From Hyposmocoma kahamanoa (taxonomy: Eukaryota; Arthropoda; Insecta; Lepidoptera; Cosmopterigidae): a stretch of 64,000 nt of DNA. Both the position numbers and the translations under genes were made by a program. Positions 1-11,200 of this stretch are shown in pieces. The stretch is from assembly GCF_003589595.1 (NCBI RefSeq), contig NW_020653726.1, positions 16,293,486-16,357,485 of the forward strand, in the 5' to 3' direction. The first letter of the stretch is position 1, and each line of letters opens with the position of its first letter. The notes under the pieces were generated by a model. It did not search any database and had not been told where the DNA came from. It saw only the letters and a list, made by a program, of their open reading frames with translations.

Positions 1-359
1 ACTAAGAGTAGCAAAAGCTGCCGCATATCTTTCTACATAAGTTTTGTTTATGGTCACCCTCCTTATCATCTTCTTGGTTATAAGGGAAGGGCACTATAAC
101 CTGTGCAAGCAAACCCGTGCAGCCCCGGGAACACGTACAGCCTCCTATATTATATACAGGTGTCGGAGCTATAGGCATGCTCACTTCCCGTTGCGCAACT
201 AACGGTTGCGACCGCTAAGCGGTCAACTCTAAAGTCTACTACCAAATCTCCACTTTGGGGGCGGACCTGTAAGACACGCTCACTTCTCGACGCCGAAGCG
301 TGTGTCAATTTCCCAGAAACCTACACGATTGGAGGGACTGGAGGATGTGTAGCTCATCT

Positions 360-640
360 TCTACTAGAGTAGTGAAGAAAGATGGATGTTAGTAGATTGA
401 TGGCACCAGTTTGTAGAACGAATGTGGATAGAAACATAGGATAGGTAAATCTCGACGTATATACGTATACGATTGGGGACGTCCTTAAAAAACCCACATT
501 AAAAGTATCAAGAATAAATGGGTACTTATTTATGAAAAGAATGTGTGGTGCGAGTGGAAGAAGTGATAAAGGGGTTTGTCACTATCGTAGCGTGAAGCTT
601 CGTGATCCCTGTCTACCTCAGTTAGAAACAGGCGTGTAAA
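360..640. repeat. possible SINE-type remnant
   Basis: AGAAAGATGGATGTTAGTAG and CCCTGTCTACCTCAGTTAGA resemble the block at 47580-47725 (GTCTACCCCCTAGGGAGACA), but alignment is weak. Confidence 0.3.
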
Positions 641-1667
641 TACTTACTTTATGTTATATTTCTCATTGTAATTTGTACGAGTAATAACAAACGCGTCATT
701 CAGGCCATTGGAGGCGTAATACGCGCATGTGCATCCTATTACTGCGCCGGCGTCGATTTGTATATCGTTGCAACATGCAGGAAGAAGCGGCCCGCCGTAA
801 TCGACCCGATATTTATATTGTGTGATATTAATCTAAGTTGCGATAAGTAATGCAACTGTTTACCCAAGTAGGTAAATGGTCTTTTTGCTGCTCTAGTTAA
901 GGTATAAACGCGGTTCGATGGTATTTCAGATATTAACTCATCAAACTCAATGACTTTTAGTAGAAACAAACGACAATAGATAATTTATTATCATTAACCC
1001 ATTTATACGTACCACTGCTGGGCAGGCGACGGTTTACATGCTTTGTACTCTTTTTCCATCGGTGTAAGTAATTGCCAAGTAAATATTTCAAATCGAATGT
1101 CGTTAAATTGTTGTTTAGACGCAGTTCCAACAATAGCCCGTAATCCATTATTAAAATTCAGTTTTGTGTGTATAAATCAATATTGTACTTTGAATTGAAA
1201 TAACTCAATTGTTTTGTCACGTACATACGTAGTTTGTATTAAGGAGTGACAAAGTTATGGCATTTTAATAACATTGGTGTTTCACAGGGTTACATTTTTA
1301 TGCCTTTTTTATCTCTAGTTTATAACTATAACTCAACCTCTAATAAATAATTTTTGTTTAATAGGTAAGCAATCGTCATATTGATTAAAATCTGCTACTT
1401 ATTTGTAAGGCAAATTACGTGAGAAGAATGAGTAAGAACCGCTAGGATTGCCCTCTTAAATAAACATTTGTACATATTTATATTTATTTCATCGAGAAAA
1501 CCAGTAAAAGCTAAACAGGTCGACCATGGATTTATGTTAATGAAGTAAACACAATATGTAATGACCTAACTACAAAGATACATGTATATTAGATCAAAAT
1601 TCGGTAATTTTCGATTTTATTCAAATTTTTTAAGGTAAAAAATAAAATATTAAATGAATGAACAAAT

Positions 1668-1858
1668 ACATTTCTCACAGATGGCGGTACGGCAAGAAAG
1701 TCATTAAAAAACCAAATACAAAGATCTGCAACAAACACATTCGTAAGGTTCGCTGGTTCATTCCGTGGCTTGGCTTTTAGTATAGCGTTTGACACGGTTT
1801 ATGTGTGTGTGTGTGTTCGTGTCAGTGTTCGATTTTTGTATTAATAATTACAATAAAA
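1668..1858 (+). mobile_element. degenerate S1 copy
   Basis: Contains TTTCTCACAGATGGCGGTACGG, a decayed tRNA-like part and the terminal TTTGTATTAATAATTACAATA; no 3' AT tail beyond it. Confidence 0.55.
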
Positions 1859-2872
1859 CATTATCCATGGATTTTGAAGAATCCAAGGCAAAACTAAATT
1901 TATTAGAATAAATATCAAATTGCGAAATGCCTTACGCGGCCTCATGGCCTGGTAGAATTGTATGATAGGAAAAAACCACCAGGGCTTCCCTGTGTATTAG
2001 ATTGGATGTTTATTGCGATTGTCAACTCATTTGTTTTAAGGCCACTTCTCACGGTCCGTGTTTTTACCAATCACCTCACACGAGCTCACACCACTCACCA
2101 TGTAAAGAAGTTCGTCCGTGGTAACGCAGACGCATGCTGCACTGCGGATCAATGAATCGCGAAAATTTGTCGGAGTTCATGTGCTTTGATGCGTTATAGT
2201 TCTGTAATTGTTATCTATTATTATGAAATGGGCGAGGCAGACGTGCGGCTGTCGGCTGAGCGTGACAGTCGGTGAAATCACGCGAGGACGGCTTAATTTG
2301 TCGGTTATAGCATATATTTTACGAGACTGTGAAAATTGTGTAAGTTTTAAATTATATTGTTCATAGATAAATAGAAACAAATTAAGTATTTTTAAAATTT
2401 TCTTCTTAAATTTAAAAAGTAGGTGCTGTATGGTACAACACTGGCACTGATATAATATTATCTGTGGCTCTTTACGTGTGTAAAAAACATAGTAGTAGCT
2501 AGGTTAAAAGTATAATATTTAAAACAGTTTTTAATAAATAAATAGAAATAGAACATATAAAAAAAACGTAATTTCTCTTCCCTGTGCCTATAAATCTGAA
2601 CATAATTATATCAACAACAGACAAAACCAACTTCATACATCCGTTTTGACACCGTCCTCATTACGTGTGGAATTAATTAGAATTTGAGTTATGAAGGTGA
2701 ACGTTTTCATTACTGTCATATAGATGGCATATCAGAGGTAATACTGCAATATAAGTAAATAATAACTCAATTTTATAACATTAAAAGTATGATTAATTAA
2801 ATGTTACTTGTAATAATAACTGAGGGTAATGGCGTCATGCCACAGACGTTTGTCATATTATGTCTTTTGTTA

Positions 2873-3411
2873 GAGCCTATGAATACGGGCGTACTTACGA
2901 ACGCCCAGCCCAGACAACGCGCGTAAACGCGATTCAAATCCGATGCAGTCGCAGCGACTAAACCTTAGCACACGTTCACAAATTCAGTGCCGCCGTAAAC
3001 GTGCGTGATCTGCGCGAATACGCGCCGTAGACGCGTTGCAGCCGCGCATATGTATTGCGATTTTGATAAAAGTTTGTTTTAATTTTCGTTTTGTTTATTA
3101 ATATCAGTTAGGTTTTACATTCACTATTCTAAAGTGCTTGTGAGTCAGGCTTACTTGAATAAAACTTTATGATTATTATTATTATTTAAAAAATGAAGCA
3201 ACTACATGAAATTCTAAGTGTAAACTCCAGTGGAGTATTGTAAGTTTTTTGCTTACAATACGATATTACATTATTCGATATTTTGCGTAAAACGCAATAC
3301 AGACGCGCTACGAACGCGGTCCTCGCGCGCATCTGTATCGCGTTTGAACCGATACAAATGCAACAATTTGCTTTTTGAGCCACGTATAAAATACGCCGTT
3401 TGTATAGGCTC
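2873..3411. mobile_element. Harbinger-like MITE, family D, copy 1
   Basis: Inverted ends GAGCCTAT..ACGGGCGTA / TACGCCGTTTGTATAGGCTC. Interior rich in ACGCG words. Flanks TTA / CTA suggest a 3-bp target site. Confidence 0.62.
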
Positions 3412-3568
3412 CTATGTGTAAGAAAAGGATCGACAAAATTAAATTTAATTTTAGGGTTAATATCTATAACCTTAGTCAGCATATTTGCATCATGACCTAA
3501 TTGTCCAAGAAGCTGTAAATTTTTGACTAAACCTAAACTGCCTGTCAGGTATAAAAAATACTTCCTGT

Positions 3569-3854
3569 CATTGACTTACAATTATATGGACGTCGGATCC
3601 GCGCTAAAAAGTGTCGGAACTTATAGGGCGTTAAAATCGTATACAGAGCGTCATTCACGCTCTAGTCTTCGTTTGTTCGACTGACAGCGAAGCAAGCAAA
3701 ATTAGACAGTACTGCGATGACATTACAATTTAAATTCAACGTTGTAGCTTTTCCATATTCCTTGACATGTCACTACGTTTAAATGGGTTGACTTGGGACA
3801 TTTTTTTCGTGGTTTTTGTATTAGACCCGTCGTCCATTTATTTGTAAGTCAATG
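3569..3854. mobile_element. hAT-type MITE, family A, copy 1
   Basis: Termini CATTGACTTACAA / TTTGTAAGTCAATG are inverted, flanked by an exact 8-bp duplication CTTCCTGT (3561-3568, 3855-3862), the TSD length of hAT elements. 286 bp, no coding capacity. Confidence 0.83.
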
Positions 3855-4702
3855 CTTCCTGTCTTTAAATTAAGTTTGCTTGTTCTTGAATCGTCAAGAA
3901 GCAATTTAAATATTATGTGTATACACAGGTATATATTAGGCACAGTCACACATAACAGTAATTAGAACGCTGCGTGAATGAGGCGTAGGTTTATTTTTAA
4001 ATGTTGAATTGTGACAGCTACCACTGGCTGTAGTTATTAACCAAGGTTGCTGAGGTCGAAGTCTCGACATTTGATAACAAACTAAAGGCAAGTAAACGAA
4101 ATCTACGACGTACAAAAGGGCCTTGTAAATTCTTAAAATGTCACAATCTCTACAAATTAATGCAATGCGTCTGTAGTACCTTTACATTTTTTGTTTATTT
4201 ACGAAATGTTTTAAGGAAGTACTGTTGGGTAGTTTCCGAGAAATTTCAAGAGGAGGAAATTTGTAAAAAATTGGAAAAATATAATTTCTAAGGCTCATAT
4301 GACGTTCTGCGTTTAGAAATATCTTTTAGGGTTTTATTTAGTGTGAATTATGAAATAACCTTATATAGCTAAAAGCGACGTAGACGAAAAACGAGATTTA
4401 CATGATTTCACAAATCACACGAAAAAACCTCCAACAACCACACCATCACCTCTTGTTGATTCCATCGTTTACGCTCAATAACTTTACAATAACAATTTAA
4501 CTTTTGACAGGTGTTAACGTCAAATGTGGAAAAATAAAAGAAAAATATTGGAGATCCGGCAAAATATGATTTTTTCAAAGTGGAAATTTTTCCATGACCC
4601 AACACTATAAGGGAGTAAAAGCTTTACGCACTTGATAATAAGAGAAGCTAGATTAATTTAATGAAATTGGAAAGCTGTACTGAACTTCCATTTTTTCATG
4701 AG

Positions 4703-5305
4703 ACCAAGTGACGGTACGAACAAGTCTCGCACCTGATGGTAAGTGCCATGCATGTCCATAACAGTTGCAGTATCACTTAGTGGTTTAAGAGCTCTCATGC
4801 CAAAAAGTTTTGACGTTGGCTCCGCCCAAATTTGTGAAACAAATATATGGCTGAAGTTTGCGTGACATGCAACAGGAGATGTTGAATTTTGCGCATTAAA
4901 AGTACCAAATTCGTTTTAGCGGAATAACTCTAAAACTAAAGGGATTAAAAAAATCCGTAGTGACAGTTGTCGATCATGCATAAATATAATTCATTATCTA
5001 ATTTTTGTCCTAATAACCTGTAGCATTTTGAGGATAAATCGAAAAAATGTGAAAATTAGAGGTCATTTCGTAATTTTTATCTATCGAGGAAACTTTATTG
5101 TTTTATGTTTCTGATTAATGTCTATGCTTGAATATATCGTGTAGTTATATAAAATATTTTATTTTTAACTTTAAAGTGGATGTACCCCTCTAAAATCAAA
5201 TCGAAGATTAGGAATTTTTCCTCTGCTCCCTCTTAAACCATAAAGATCTAAGGCTCACTGCGCCCGTCAACCTGAGATGTAAGTTATCAAGTCTCATGTG
5301 TGTAC
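4703..5305 (+). repeat. R1 repeat split by about 450 bp of unknown sequence
   Basis: The left R1 part is at 4703-4795 (AAGTGACGGTACGAACAAG) and the next R1 words are at 5245-5300 (AAAGATCTAAGG, CGCCCGTCAACCTGAGA). The sequence between (4800-5240) is unrecognised. Confidence 0.45.
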
Positions 5306-6039
5306 TAGCAGCAATTTTGCTGCAAAAAATAACATTGAGAGACAACAACAAATTAGTGGAGTATTTTTAAACTTGTATTGTAGTGTTACATGAATCCTTT
5401 ACCACTGGTACGTAAGCAATTATTAAAGTAGCTGGTATGGAGTCGTTGGACTGAGTTATGCAGTACCATCGTAATAGGTTACTTAAGTGCTCGTCATGCT
5501 CATGCTCGTAAACTGTGACCGATACAAGTGCAAAATACTAGGCACGATACGTGTTACTACAGACTTTACTATCGTAAAGATTTTTGAAATATTTTTATAA
5601 AGTTATAACAGCACGCCCATATTTATAAATACATCTCAAATGCTTGATCGTAATTAAAGTTTTACGTATTGAACTACTTATGTGTACTCGATACAGAAAC
5701 TGCATTGAAATGGGTAACGGCCAACCCATTACCATCCATTGAGTTTACGCATCAACGTTGCAAAGATCATATACTTGTTGATCTCAAAGAAGCAAAGAGA
5801 TAACTTAAAGCTATTTGTTGGGACAGAGGAAGTGAAAGAGGTCAATAAGTTAATGTATTTAGGAAGAATGAAGGTGGAGTGTAAACTTCAAGTGATACAC
5901 ATAGAGTGGATAAAACCTCTCTCTGACATCCTGGAAGGATTATTTATAAAAGGTCTAACGAAATGTAGCGTTAGTAACATACATTTTTAAATTACTAAGG
6001 GGGAAAATGAAAACGCAGATTGACTGAGGCACTTAAATT

Positions 6040-6240
6040 TTTTGTGCCAAACAGGTATGTGGTCGCGCGCTCCGCGAGATGAGATGAGATGTGAAGTATA
6101 TCTTCGACCCGACACTACTCGGTACATCCAGACCTGAACCAATTTAGAACAGTTCTTTACGCAAGTTGGTTCTACCGGGAATCGAACGCGGTACTTTTTC
6201 ATCCAACCTTAGTGCAAATACAAGGCCATCGAGGTCGTCA
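6040..6240 (-). mobile_element. tRNA-like SINE remnant
   Basis: Minus-strand head GACGACCTCGATGGCCTTG and B-box-like GTTCGATTCCCGG (complement near 6176-6190). Single copy here, body decayed. Confidence 0.45.
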
Positions 6241-6483
6241 TATTATGTCATTTTAAATACACTACCGTAGTAAAGTAATTGTTTTTTATTATTTTCTCTT
6301 TTATACATGTAAATAGCTTATAAATATATTATTATAAATATTATAATATGTAAGTATGATGCTATGATTTAAAGTAATATTGAAGAAAAAAAAATTGCGT
6401 TGATAGCCTTTGCAAACTTTTTGGCTTACTGCCCATTTAGGCAAAATAAAAAAATTTCAATGCCCACCACTACAAAAAATAAC

Positions 6484-6506
6484 TATATATATATATATAT
6501 ATATAT
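6484..6506. repeat. (TA)n microsatellite
   Basis: About 23 bp of TA, upstream of a family M repeat. Confidence 0.85.
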
Positions 6507-6532
6507 TTGTAGTGGTATATATTCCCTTGAAA

Positions 6533-6830
6533 AGACATGTATCCAGTATGAAGCTTCATTCGCATCACTTCTTTTCATTTGGTCAAGTATTGCTTATTTG
6601 GCAGTAATTGTTTCGGAGAAATGTCAGACGGAGATCGAGAGTAGGCACGCAGTTCCGAATCCGAGAAACGATGGTCCGAAATGTCACAGGGATCATTTTA
6701 TCTCTGGGTGTACAAGCGTTTTTTCCCGTATTCGAATCGGACTTAGTGCACAAACGACACCCGGAGTGGGCCCGAGTTTTCTAGATTAAGGTATAGAATA
6801 CGAATCGGAGGCAGTGCGCGAACGCTAACT
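6533..6830. repeat. family M repeat
   Basis: ATGAAGCTTCATTCGCATCA, GGCAGTAATTGTTTCGGA and CGAAATGTCACAGGGATCAT in M order. Confidence 0.6.
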
Positions 6831-6835
6831 CAGGT

Positions 6836-7113
6836 TTTTTTACCGACTTCAAAAAAAACGAGGAGTTCAAGTGCCCAATTCGACTGTATGTATTTTTTTT
6901 GTACATACAAACATGTAGCGGTCACACGTTACGCGATAACTCCGTGCATTTGTGAATCGATTTTGATGACACTTTTTTGTTGGAAAGAGGGTACCTCGGA
7001 TGTGGTCCCATTTAAATTTGAAGAAAATTTTCCATCTCCAAGGCAAACTAGGGGATGAATGACTTTTGAGGTCGGGTTTTTTAGCTCTTTTTCGTTTTTT
7101 TAACTCTGTACTG
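6836..7113 (+). repeat. R2 repeat (ACCGACTTCAAAAAA type)
   Basis: Begins TACCGACTTCAAAAAAAACG, contains TTGGAAAGAGGGTACCTCGG and CTAGGGGATGAATG, ends in the GAGGTCGGGTTTTTTAG terminus, so the two ends are partly inverted. Confidence 0.65.
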
Positions 7114-7497
7114 TTTTTCCAAATGCGGTAGCACCGCTGCAAATCTATATGATATAATTTATGCTAATCATAGATGCTTAAATATAGATGCTTTCAGTGT
7201 TATTTTTAGAGAGGTGTTTTGATTTAAAAAATGTAAGTAGGTACATTAATTAGTTACTCTGCGACTGCGAAGTCACTTAAGGTTTAATATGCAAAACAAC
7301 TACACATATGTTGATTTAAAGTAGTTAAAGTGACTGTAGATTCACAAACATCACCACCAGACATATACTTGACCCTCGACCGGGTTCGCGGAGTTGCAAA
7401 AAAATCTCTTAAAGATTATATTATTATTATACGTGCGTTTATATGAACATTTTAGGGTATTTTTCATATTTTAGTCTAACCGACAGATGATAACGCA

Positions 7498-7690
7498 AGG
7501 GCGCGTTCCCATTATGTTACGTTTTATTTTATCATTAACGACTGTCGTGTCTAGCTGTTTCCGCTAAATCGATCGTGACGACAATTTATCGGTTCACGGC
7601 AGCCATCTTGTCGTTTGCACGACATAATCGTTTGAAGACACTTTAAACTGCACGACTATCAGTCATCACGACATAATGAGAACGCGCTCT
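7498..7690. mobile_element. MITE, family E, copy 1
   Basis: Ends AGGGCGCGTTCCCATTATG / CATAATGAGAACGCGCTCT are inverted repeats; about 190 bp. Lies about 370 bp before the first coding exon. Confidence 0.65.
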
Positions 7691-8006
7691 AAGAGACCCC
7701 ACTTGTTATCGTAACCGACATAGTACATCACTATTTCGTCGTTTACAATAAACAAAATGGTAAAAAACGTGTTGCACCTTGTTGGATATTTTTAATCTCA
7801 AGTATTGCCTTAAATGCCTGAAAGCCTCAAAACTCTTTATAATAGAGATGGTAAAAATATCGCAAGAGCCAAAAAAGGCTTAATATCCATTGTTTAAAGA
7901 AAATGTAGCTGTTACACAATCGGTTAAATTTGTTTTTTGTCGCTTACACTAAGTAAACACCTTTTAAAATATGCAAGTTTTTTGTAACAGAAATATTTTG
8001 TTTCAG

Positions 8007-8059
8007 TGCCAAGAGCCTAACCACAGTGCGTGAATAATGAAGTCACGGAAGTGACAAGG
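8007..8059 (+). other. 5' UTR part of the first coding exon
   Basis: A pyrimidine-rich stretch ending TTTCAG at 8001-8006 looks like a 3' splice site. The frame of the ABCG start is closed by TAA at 8018-8020. I therefore read 8007-8059 as spliced 5' UTR, which implies at least one upstream non-coding exon that I could not locate. The exact UTR boundary needs RNA data. Confidence 0.55.
8037..8054 (+). promoter_or_regulatory. short upstream ORF (5 codons) before the ABCG start
   Basis: An ATG with A at -3 opens a five-codon ORF (MKSRK) ending in TGA at 8052-8054, five bases before the proposed main ATG at 8060. It is out of frame with the transporter. Such an arrangement can lower or condition initiation at the main start, but its use here is inferred. 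Confidence 0.4.
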
Positions 8060-8201
8060 ATGTCAGTCGAAATGGAAGTGTCGCCGGGGCAGGCGAACGC
8101 ACCACGTGCGCTTGGCCGAGCGCACTTGTCTCATTTGCCTCATCGACCACCGATTAACTTATCGTTTCAAGATCTCACATACACGGTGCAGAATGGAAAG
8201 A
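8060..8201 (+). CDS. ABCG exon 1: start codon and N-terminus
   Basis: Encodes residues 1-47 plus the first base of codon 48. The ATG at 8060 has A at -3; a second in-frame ATG at 8072 (M5) has G at -3 and G at +4 and could also serve. The end of the exon ([13 protein letters not shown], residues 31-43) matches the strand-forming start of ABCG nucleotide-binding domains. The donor GTAAGT follows at 8202. There is no signal peptide, as expected for a cytosolic N-terminus. An S1-type repeat begins about 33 bp into the following intron. Confidence 0.9.
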
Positions 8202-11200
8202 GTAAGTTAACATTATTATAATTGTAATATTAATTTAATTGAATATCACGATGTTTTACTACCACGATATTCAATTGTTTTTTGTGAAATTATTCCACTA
8301 GTTCGTTATAATTTTTAATACAAAGATCGAACACTAAAATAAATTCCTTCGAACAAAAAATAATTGAATATCATGGTAATAAAATATCGTGATATTCAAT
8401 TAACTTAACATTACAATTATTAAAGCCACATCTCCAGTCAGGCGCTAATAGCTTTAAAGGTATTAGCGCCTGACTGGAGAAAAACTGAGTGAAGAAAAAC
8501 TTTCATAGATTTCTCATAGGTGGCGCTACGGCAAAAAGCCGTTAAAAACCAAAAAAAGTTCTGCAACAAACACATAGAAAAATTCGTAAGATCTTATGGT
8601 TTGTTTCGTAGCTCAGTTGGGAGAGCGTCAGGCATGGTGTGAAAAGTTTTCTTAGTGTTTGATCTTTGTATTAATAATTATTGTAATATTTTAAATATAT
8701 TATTTATTTATTTATGTACACGTTACAAAGACCCATAAATATATAGCTTATAGACTAAAATACATAATAATATAATAAAACATGACTAATTCTTATTTAC
8801 ACGTATTGTCTGCGATGTGTGACGCAACGTGGGTGTCCGGTGGCCGGGCTCGGAAAATATGTATATAATTCAAATTCAAATTATTTATTGCATTCATGTT
8901 GTTACATAGGTTTTAAGTTAGATAGTACAGATTAAACATGAACCCTGTAAGGGCCTGGCAATGTCAATCCTAAATTCTAAATAAATCTAAATTTGTATTA
9001 CAATTTTTACATTATTTCTTAATTTGATATTCGATAAAATAAACAATTAAACAAAATATAAATTATTACTAATCGTCAACGGTAGTAAGTTAATTTTAGT
9101 TTCATTTTTAAAGTAGTTTATAACCATATAATTAATATGGTGATATCAAAGTTCTTTCAGAGAGGTCGGATCTACCAACACATTTTTTCTAAAATGTGTA
9201 CTCTTGTAGGTTAACTAGTTAGTTGTTAACATCTGGAGAAATATTTTAATTTATAGTGGTTTTGTCTGGTGTTGGTGGTGACGTGGTTTGCATTCTTCTT
9301 CATATCGTATCGATGGCATACACTATAATGGTTATCATCGTGGTGAAAGGCCTTTGTCAATCGGCGTAAGGTACTCGCCAATTGTTGCCCAAGGCGCGCC
9401 AGACGTACAGAAAAGGTATACGTCGTTCGAGGAGGCTCCTTTCGTGCACCCAGTGATATTAGACATAATAATTGGTTGATTTGACTTTACCGTCTCAGTC
9501 AACCGTGACCATGGCCAGTAAAAGGCTCGAAACATTGGTGGGTTTGAAAAAACAAGTACACGCGATTCAGAGCCGAAAAAATAGTTTCAATTTATTAATC
9601 CTAATTTAATAAACACTTGGATTACTGTCAAAAAAAGAAAGAATAGTACATTGTGTATTTAGGGCTGTAAATAAAGAATTACGAACGAGTCTCTGTCTAT
9701 ATACGCTTTCGGAGTCGAAGTTCGTAATTCCCGTAACGCCCGTGAAATATACAATATCATCACACTTGCACCTAAATTTTGACACGAGAATTTGACTATA
9801 ATTCACCAAATAAAACCTTCGGGCCTTTTTTCTTCTCATTACCGGATATGGCTGGAATGAGAAGAAAAAAGGCCCGAGGGTTTTATTTGGGGCATTGTAG
9901 TCAAGTAAGCCTGCAATATATATAAATAAAAGTGTGTGAATACCTCGTATGTGATTTCTATGTAATTTTTCAGGATGAAGATAAAAATGTTTAAATTATA
10001 AATTTATATAAAAAACCGATTTAGAAAGATTTGTGGAATAACATCACTACTGAGGTACCTCCTTTTAAACAAAATCGTTGAAATCGAATTGAGAACGGTC
10101 TCCTTTTTTTGGAGTCGATTAAAATATAGTTCCCTCAACATGCTCGGAAATGTTTGCGTTACTTTAAAAAAATGAACACGGGAAGTTTGTCATTTATAGA
10201 CCGTGCGACTTCTTCTCCGGGCAAGGCCAGCAAAATAAGTTTGAAAATCCATTACTGTCCGCTGCTCAAAACTTTTAAATCTATCTACTAACAATGAACT
10301 ATGTAAACAGGCAAAAGATTAGCTCATCAGCCAACAGCCAAGTGTTCGTAATTGCGAGAATAGAAAATACCTATCTGTATTGCTTACTTTAAAAAAAGGC
10401 GGTAAAATAAAGTGCTTTGCCTTCTAGTGAGAAAAGCGATAACAAAAATATAGTAACGAATACAGTGATCTGCATCATCAGAAGTTCAGCAGACTGCAGT
10501 AAAAATATTTTCTTTTAACAATTATTATTGTCCCAACATGTCAAATATCACTTTTAATATTAATTAATTTTGTTACACTTTTTCTATTATACATCTTCTC
10601 TTTGGTCTTTTATTATTTCCTCACATTGTTAGAGAATAGCACTATATAAGTCTCGGCTGTAACGGGGATTACTTGACTAGGTCACGCTGCCACTCGGCCT
10701 TCTAACTCATACAGTCCAGTACTTCTCGACCTCTGGAATAATGTACTAAAACACAATAATGTTTGTAGTTATTGTAGTTATGGTATTTTTATTACTTACA
10801 TCTTCTTCAGATGCTAGTATTATGTTGTCTTTCAAATGCTATACATACATATCGTCGGTTAAATTCGTATACCTGTGAAAACAAAATTTCTAGAAAAAAT
10901 TATATAATAACCTATGATTGTACCTTTTTTTGTAGCTAGAAGATAAATCTACAAATTATATTTTAAGCTTTATTTGCCTGAAATTGCGCTTGAAGAGTAA
11001 AAAAGGGATTTCATCTAAAAATGGAGTTTCGTGGTTTTTAAATTTAACCCACGATATTTAAGCAGGAGTTTTATAAATTTAGCTTAAAATAAAAATCAGT
11101 AAACTGTGTAAAAATGCGCATGCGTGGTTTTCACTCTAAGGCGATTAGGTATTTTCAATCACTTGTCGCAACTGCGCGCAGGCACTCGAGACTCAAGAGA

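Larger units (their letters stand above)
1..8006. other. sequence upstream of the ABCG coding start
   Basis: No coding gene or promoter can be supported. The region holds a possible SINE-type remnant (360-640), an S1 copy (1668-1858), MITEs at 2873-3411, 3569-3854 and 7498-7690, R1 pieces near 4703-4800 and 5240-5305, a tRNA-like remnant (6040-6240), family M (6533-6830) and R2 (6836-7113). It probably includes the intron before the first coding exon. Confidence 0.6.

Noticed and set aside
2..184. 60-codon minus-strand ORF at the left edge
   Set aside because: Cysteine-containing but no recognised family or splice context; could be part of a repeat.
6400..6789. 129-codon plus-strand ORF
   Set aside because: It spans a TA microsatellite and a family M repeat, with no domain or splice context.
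8030..8059. start of the protein upstream of 8060
   Set aside because: The frame has no ATG there and is closed by TAA at 8018-8020; a GTG start is not expected.
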